Assembly: GCA_029448655.1 (NCBI GenBank)
Contig: JACCLO010000007.1
Coordinates: 1,674,001 to 1,738,000, forward strand
DNA from: Wolfiporia cocos
Lineage: Eukaryota; Basidiomycota; Agaricomycetes; Polyporales; Phaeolaceae
Direction: 5' to 3'
Length of the DNA stretch: 64,000 bases
Position 1 is the stretch's first letter. Every line of letters begins with the position of its first letter. A program made the translations under genes and the position numbers. The notes under the pieces were generated by a model. That model was not told the origin of the DNA. It did not search any database and was given only the letters and a program-made list of their open reading frames with translations. Shown piece by piece: positions 58,330 to 64,000 of this stretch.

Positions 58330-58617
58330 ATGTCTTCTCAGACAGCTCAGTCGGGTGAGTCCTCGCCAGGGCGCCAGTATTATTGAATGGCCAATTTAAC
58401 ATTCACCTCAGGGGATGGGCTTTTCTTACGTGCGAATGCGCCTGCCTTTCTTGGCTACACTGAAGAAGATAAACAGCGCATCCAAAGCGCATAGCAAGAG
58501 AATGGGCACACACCCAAGGATACGCTCGCCCCAGTTGTGCAAAGCATACTAGACTCTCAAAACGCCGCCAACCAGCCGGAATTGCTTAGGGGTATTAACC
58601 CTGTGGTGCAGCAGTAG
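58330..58617 (+). pseudogene. SMP-like gene, segment C copy, second intron lost and in-frame stop
   Basis: Exon 1 is 58330-58354 (25 nt) as in the other copies, and its intron ends before 58412. The next stretch reads GDGLFLRANAPAFLGYTEED and KQRIQSA, then meets TAG at 58492-58494. In A and B an intron lies here and ends GCATAG; in C the body of the intron and the end of exon 2 are gone, and the last six intron bases GCATAG now sit in frame, creating the stop. After the stop the same frame runs on for 40 sense codons (QENGHTPKDTLAPVVQSILD) to TAG at 58615-58617. Either a pseudogene, a 38-residue truncated protein, or dependent on readthrough. Confidence 0.75.
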
Positions 58618-58853
58618 TTACCATACTCGATCTAACGCGTATAGGAATCGACAGTCTTGTCTCATGTATTTGTGGTGAACTTTTGGATTGTTGACTCAAG
58701 CCATGTTACTGCTGCGCTACAAATCTCACTCTTGAGACTACAACCTTCAACGTTTTTCTGTGGCTCGCACCTCAACTAGCTGAGTACCGACTATTGTCTG
58801 CATGAGTCGTGGAAGTTCCGTGGCCGCAGGGCCGAATATCCTATGTAGGATGA

Positions 58854-58912
58854 GGTGGGTTACAAACATGGACAGGTGGGTTACAAACATAGGTGGGTTA
58901 CAAACATGGACC
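58854..58912 (+). repeat. Tandem GGTGGGTTACAAACAT repeat, three copies
   Basis: Three units of 21, 17 and 21 nt share GGTGGGTTACAAACAT. They lie in the segment C-specific insert at 58807-58989. Confidence 0.9.
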
Positions 58913-59269
58913 ACCGCCGTCGCATCGATGGCGCTGGCAGGTACCGCCGATCGCCCCCTGAAACCAGCGGCGCCGCGCGCGCTATTTCCACAACCAATGC
59001 TGAAAGAAGTCCTTGGGGCGAACTTGCAGGATTATGGCGTGCGCCACAATGTTGTGACTGCCAGATCAATACATTGCATTACTCACGTGCGTATAAATGG
59101 TTGTTTCTCTCTCTCGCATTACTCACGTGCTAACTTGGTAGCTGCCAGAATGATGATCGTGAACTTCATTCCCTCAGAACTAACCTTTGCAACGGCGAGG
59201 GTAACTGACCCGTTAGTCAGGTGTCAGTTTTCTCGGCAGTTTTGCTAACGTCTACGTTTGCCATAAACT

Positions 59270-60049
59270 GATTCCCACTCGATCTCAAGCTCACCGCTCG
59301 CTATTCCACAGCAGGAGTATTGCTTGCACAAGAGGGTACATATTGAAACGGTCTGCGGTTGTCCGCGGGATCGCCGTTCTAATCAACGTGGATTCATCTA
59401 TTCCCATGCGGAGCGGACTTTTTGCTGCAGTGCTGATCCCGTAATGTACCAGCGTTAGTTCTGCTACGGCACAATACCGGTGCGCAGATCGCTTCCACAG
59501 CTCGTCATGAGGTATTGTTAGATCATTAGCTCAGTGGTCTAACGGAGCGCTCTCCACAGAGATCAGTCGATAGCATGGCAGTGCTTGGTCAATGGTGTGT
59601 AAGTGCTTTCCACTGAGTACCGCGTCTCTGAGATCGTGTGCTGACGCAGCCAGCAACAGGTACACTATTTCCTCATGATTTTATGTTGAGGAGTGCTCGT
59701 TTGTCCCCGACCCTTATCGAGCAGTTGTTCATCTCGCATTCAGTCTTGCCATCAGGTCAGTAGCGCAGAACCAACCAGGGAGATCAAGGCCTAGCGAAAG
59801 CAGCTGGCCTTCCAGCTGATCCTATACATGCTTTCCACACCGAGATGAAATGCCAGCGAATGTCTTTTTTCAATTGTGTTACGTATTGAGCCTCATCATA
59901 GCTTAATGTCCAGCAGCGAATTGCCCGCAGCCATTTGATTATACAGTCGAAGGCTATATAAACGATGCACTTTGGAGCTCTGACTGGTCAGCATCAGCCC
60001 ATATTCGACCTCTCTCTCCTTGCTACAGCCCTTTTCAGCCAATTTGACA
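59270..60049. other. Interval before the last SMP-like gene
   Basis: No gene seen. A tRNA-like A-box (TAGCTCAGTGG at 59526-59536) has no matching B-box or cloverleaf. The last 100 nt form the promoter of the gene at 60050. Confidence 0.45.
59954..59962 (+). promoter_or_regulatory. TATA box of the SMP-like gene at 60050
   Basis: CTATATAAA in the context AGGCTATATAAACG, about 90 nt before the start codon, matching the placement and core of the box in front of the 13.4-kb paralogue. Confidence 0.6.
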
Positions 60050-60395
60050 ATGTCCGGAAAGGGATCTCGTGCTAGTACGTGCAACCCACTATGCCTGGAA
60101 GTATCACAGCCTGATGTTTCTCGCCGTCTCAGCCGGCGGCGCTGCCCCGAACAAGGCCACTCCCGCTAACTCTGCCCGCACTCAGCCTACTCAGGTAAGC
60201 GATTGATATATATTGGAAACTTATAAGACAGAACTGAAAGCTGAAATCATCTCACAGGCGAAAAGTGGAGCAGAGGCGGGATCGACTGGGTTCGCAGCCC
60301 GCGTCCGAGGTGCTGCTAGCCGCAACACGAAGAACTCTGGTGCGAGCTCGCCGCCGCCCAGTGCCAAGGGTGCCAGCGCGAAGGGCGGCAAGTAA
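60050..60395 (+). CDS. Small SMP-like protein
   Basis: Predicted 74-aa protein. Exons 60050-60074 (25 nt), 60133-60194 (62 nt), 60258-60395 (138 nt). It begins MSGKGSRATGGA, nearly identical to the MPAKGSRATGGA start of the 13.4-kb gene, and its third exon AKSGAEAGSTGFAARVRGAA follows the canonical AKTGGD...GGFAARAQAGA pattern at the same length (138 nt). The second exon has drifted: PNKATPANSARTQPTQ replaces TKMTQSDAARIQAAQ, so the most conserved SMP residues are partly lost. The tail is Ser/Pro/Gly/Lys-rich. This is a diverged but intact paralogue of the canonical gene, closer to it than the segment A-C copies. Role unknown. Confidence 0.82.
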
Positions 60396-61196
60396 ACATC
60401 GCATATCTGGAAGAATTAGCAGAGCCCCTCAGCTACAGGCATGGCCGCCGGATTGTGCGCGTAATTGGGCCTTGTCAAGTTATACAATGTAATACTAGAG
60501 CAGTCCATATAGTTGTATGCACTCCGCTGCAACCTTGCTTGCCCCGCCGATCCGCGAAGGCTGAAGACGATGATCACTACTCGTCCGCGTCCTGAAGAAA
60601 GTGGTGCTGAGGTCCTTGAAAACCAGTTACACCACGAGTACAGGTCGCTTTCGGCTCCAACATTGATTGAACGTATTCAAAGCGGTATGAAGTGGCTATA
60701 GGCGCGTCCGACTTAGTTTCAAAGGCGCGTTGATTGATGATTGAGCGTTCATTGCACCCTAAGACAGCTTAATCAATCATTGCAACCAGCCGCTGATTGC
60801 ACCGTCCCGCTGTCCCAATGACGCGATATAATTAACTGATATTAAAGTGGACTATTTACTTGCACATAGCACGAGTATTGACGATGACAGACCCATTCGA
60901 CGAGAGAGGGTATTTACAATTCCAATACTTGTTATCTATGTGTACCAATGCTGGAGACTGTAATATATTATGACCTGGGATTCAAATCCTTGGTATCACT
61001 GACCGTAGACATGAAGTGCTACATTTAATTTTTGAACGCCCGGTTGGGTTGACTTACATACTGTATAGTTGCATTGTGAGCGGACGAGGGATAACCCAAG
61101 CACAGAACGGCGAGCGCACGCCAAGCGACAGCGAGAAAACGCGCGAAAGCACAGCAGAACCAAAGCGCCACGAGCAGCGTAGAGTGCGAGACAGCA
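60396..61196. other. Convergent intergenic interval
   Basis: No gene seen between the SMP-like gene (+) and the FGGY kinase (-). Some sequence near 60715-60800 repeats TTGATTGATTGA/AATCAATCATTG-type words, a weak inverted repeat. Confidence 0.45.
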
Positions 61197-63857
61197 TCAG
61201 ACGATCGACTTCACGAGCAGTCCCTCCAGCCTGCAGTACTCCGGCACGATGGCTGCGTACGACATAAAAGCGTCCACGTCCGGATCTGCGACTTTTGCGA
61301 GCCCGAGCTGCGTCTCTGCCTCCGAGGTTGGCATAGCAGTCACAGGTGTGAGCGCGGTGGGCGCAGTCGGCGCGTTTGCATCAGCGACAGCAGGATCGGG
61401 GGTGGCGTTAGTCCCGCTGAGGTCGGGAGTCGTGAATGCGGTCGACGGCGCCTCGCCCAGCGTGCTGCCAGTCATAGTCGTGCCGGTTGTCGAGCTTGTC
61501 ATTGTACGCAGACGGCCCGGCTCGCCCTCCCCATATCCGGCGCCACCACCAAACGCGCCGACCTTGTCCATCTCCTCCTCCTCTTCCTCCTCTTCGACAA
61601 GGATCGACGCCCCGAGCGCCGAGCGCGGGCCGTGTCCATACGGTGTACTAGTGCCACTTCCTGCCGCGCTCGGTGCCCTGCTGGCACCCGTTGCGGCCGC
61701 GTTCGTACTCGTGCGAAGGGGCGAGCCGCCGGTTGCGGCCCAGCGCTTCGCAAGCAGGCGGCGGATCTCCTCTTCAAACCCGCCGCGGCCCGTGCCGGCG
61801 GGGGTGCCCTTCTCCTTGCCCCACACCCAGCGCGCGACGTACGAGCCGCCGAGCGCCGCGCGGGCGGGGAAGCCCGGCGGCGGCGCGTTGCGGTGCGGCA
61901 CGACCTGCGCCGCGTCGATCTGCGTCGTCGGGAGCAGCACGGGCGCGTTGAACACGTCGCCGACGAGGTTCGCGATCGACGGGAAGTTGCCCGCCGCGCC
62001 GGTGGAGATGATGCGCGAGGGGAGCCCCGTGAAGTCGTACGGGTCGAACGGCAGGCCGGTGTTGGTCGCTGGGGCCGTTGATGCGCGTTTTTGCTGCGAT
62101 ATTGGGCTCGGAGAGGCCGTCGCACCGCGTCCGCGCGTCGCGTTCGTGCCGAGCACACCAGTGCCCACCATTCGCGACCACCGTACACGGAATGAGAGGA
62201 TCTGACTCTCGAGCAGACACCGCGGGTTGGCACGCAGATCACGGAATTCGTTGACCTTGACACCGGTCTCGAACCGGAAGATGCCCTTGACGTGCGAGAA
62301 TGGATAGCTATCGGCTTGCAAGATCCAGAAGCTGAATAACTTATCATCGAGACTGCATGAGACGGCGCGGTACCGATCAGCTTAGCCGCATTTTTACATG
62401 AAGTTGTACGCACCCGATTGAGCCACCAGGCGGTACGATGGCAACCAGTCGGTCAAATGCACTCCAACTTTTGGTGTACATGTCCCGTACAAGCGCTCTT
62501 GGGACGTCGGCGTTCCTGATGTGCAATGAGTTTCAACCTCGTAGCCTGGAACTCGTCTTTCGTACCTGCTCGTGAGCATGATAACATAGCGTTTCCGCTC
62601 GCTGGCGTCCTGCGCTGGGTGAGGGAAAAGACTAAACAATCGGGTAGGCGTGTAGTTAGATGCAGGCGCAAGCATGGCGTCCATTGGCCCGAATGACATG
62701 ACCGCGTCGGACGGCGAGGGGCAAAGGGAGAGATAGGTCGATAAGTAATCGGACGTGAATGGAGTCACGATCGCCTCTGCGATGAGAGTGAGGCACATTT
62801 CTTGAATGACATTAACCGGAACGCACCAGGATCAAATCCGTATCGGTCTACCAGATACCGCGATACATTCCCGATCCGCCTGCGGCCACCCGAAATGTCC
62901 ACATCACCCAACCAGCTGTAGATCCGTCTACCCTCCTCATGGTTCCCGGCGACGATCTCCATGACGCCATCGTCCCAGTGGCTCGGCGTGCCCGGTGCGG
63001 TGCTGTGTACCCACAGGCCGGTCGCGCACGCCTCTGCCTCGCCCATGCCAACAAACGCGCCGCAGACGAGGCTCGCAACGAACGCGCTCGCGACCTGCAC
63101 CTTGCCTGTGCGCGCCCACACCTCAGGCCACGCCTCGCGCACCCGCAGGAGCTGCGCCGCGAGAAGCGACGCGTGTGCACACGTTCCGACGCGTGCCGCC
63201 ATCAGGTCCGGCCCGCCAAGCGCGGCCTCGAGTGCCAGCGCGTGCGTGTGCGCCGAGGTGTCCTGCGCAACAGGTGCGTTCGGAAGCGAAAATGATTGCG
63301 GCGAGATCTGCGCGTGGATGGGCAGCTGAGGGTTGAGGCTCTGGAGCTGTGGCAGCTGGCTGGCTTTCCACCAGACGAGGGCATGCTGGAGACGCGTGGG
63401 CCGTTGCGCAGAGAAGGTGAAGGGTGTTAGAACACACCTGCGCTGCGCCGCCAATCGCCTTGACCCGTGCGAGGTCGTACCCCTTGCTCAGCTTCTCCAA
63501 GAGCAGGTCTAGATTAATCAGGAAAGTGATGGTACCATCAGCGATCTAGGTCCAACAATAAGGGGAAATTAGTTCCGCGAAGCACTAACCAAATGCCTTA
63601 ATCCACATCTCGACGGGGGTTGTGTACGCATCTCCGGGTGTGGTGAAGATGCCACCTTGGGTTCTGAAGTGCAACGTGTACCTTCATTCATACCGCCGCG
63701 AGTGTACCGCTACTCACTGATACTCTGGAAGCTCGGTGTCAAAGTCGACGGCGTCTACGCCAACAAGCTCAAGATTCTCGTCCACGATCGAGGCGCGGAG
63801 CTGGTCAGTTGCGAGCTCAAGTCCTAGGAAGAGCGCGGACATGCTTTTAGGTGGCAT
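61197..63857 (-). CDS. FGGY-family carbohydrate kinase, xylulokinase-like
   Basis: Predicted 770-aa cytosolic sugar kinase, probably acting on D-xylulose or a related ketose. Exons on the minus strand: 63857-63718, 63663-63590, 63508-63438, 63385-62827, 62776-62566, 62515-62414, 62352-61197; all phases join. The N-terminal half has the first phosphate-type motif MSALFLGLELATDQLRASIV, TTPVEMWIKAFDLLLEKL and VKAIGGAAQHALVWWKA. The middle has GMGEAEACATGLWVH where xylulokinases have a D-x-CGMNL block, and YGFDPEAIVTPFTSDYLSTY. The C-terminal half has FRDLRANPRCLLESQILSFR, then FTGLPSRIISTGAAGNFPSI and PHRNAPPPGFPARAALGGSY. A low-complexity insert with a run of eight Glu and many Ala/Thr/Ser precedes the conserved end DAFMSYAAIVPEYCRLEGLL. 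It is about 170 residues longer than yeast xylulokinase because of that insert. Confidence 0.85.
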
Positions 63858-64000
63858 AGTGACGGAGCGGGAAGTGGGAGAAACGAGGAAGTTAGTGTAC
63901 GGGCAAAAATGAGGGAACAGCCGTTCGTCGTGCGCGTCGTCGCCGCCGCAAGTGCCAGCGATGAGCAGACGGTGGTCGTGAGTAAGGAAGGAATGGGAAG

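Larger units (their letters stand above)
57815..59269 (+). repeat. Duplicated segment C
   Basis: Starts inside the acidic Ser-rich frame, matches A and B up to about 58806, then carries a private 180-nt insert with a short tandem repeat (58807-58989), and rejoins the tail of segment A at 58990-59269. It lacks the 5' half of the unit and has the empty insertion site of the TIR element. Confidence 0.83.

Noticed and set aside
59521..59600. tRNA-like sequence (TAGCTCAGTGGTCTAACGG)
   Set aside because: An A-box and D-arm pairing are visible, but no anticodon arm, T-arm or GGTTCRANNCC B-box follows, even allowing an intron.

Overview
The window looks like nuclear DNA of a filamentous basidiomycete, most likely an Agaricomycete. 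Genes are broken by many 46-60 nt GT-AG introns, most with a CTNAC-type branch site. Gene content is purely eukaryotic and fungal: a KRE2/MNT1-type mannosyltransferase, MON2, a TOPORS-like RING protein, and fungal rhodopsin-like and SMP-domain proteins. No operons, CRISPR, rRNA or convincing tRNA were seen. All exon boundaries were read by eye from splice signals, frame continuity and family resemblance.

Layout. 0-6.6 kb: a GC-rich block with a degraded inverted copy of the start of a GT15 gene, an imperfect direct repeat, and then the intact GT15 gene (+). 6.6-11.4 kb: gene-poor. 11.4-12.7 kb: rhodopsin-like seven-helix protein (+). 13.4-13.7 kb: small SMP-domain gene (-). 15.7-17.5 kb: AMID/FSP1-type flavin oxidoreductase (+). 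17.9-23.1 kb: a 16-exon gene (+) with the layout of the meiotic axis proteins Red1/SYCP2. 25.9-26.7 kb: nucleotidyltransferase-fold protein (-). 28.6-29.7 kb: MDP-1-type HAD phosphatase (-). 29.8-33.6 kb: TOPORS-like RING E3 (+). 34.0-35.7 kb: homeodomain protein (-) whose WF motif lies on a 12-nt microexon followed by a GC-AG intron. 35.7-39.7 kb: gene-poor. 39.7-40.2 kb: ankyrin protein (+). 40.3-46.8 kb: MON2 (-). 47.3-50.2 kb: bromodomain protein (+). 50.7-59.3 kb: an array of three related segments (A, B, C), each carrying a small SMP-like gene; segment A is split by a 1.63-kb terminal-inverted-repeat element that carries a broken monocarboxylate-transporter fragment. 60.0-60.4 kb: another small SMP-like gene (+). 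61.2-63.9 kb: FGGY carbohydrate kinase, xylulokinase-like (-).

How the pieces relate. The conserved single-copy genes are ordinary housekeeping or regulatory functions (Golgi glycosylation, Golgi/endosome traffic, chromatin reading, ubiquitin transfer, sugar and redox metabolism) with no evident shared pathway. The distinctive part is the five-member SMP-like family: every member has a 25-nt first exon ending in phase 1, a short second exon, and (in the intact members) a third exon of 114-138 nt. One copy has lost its second intron and gained an in-frame stop. The array, its empty-site copy and the gene-carrying element form a recently active accessory region.
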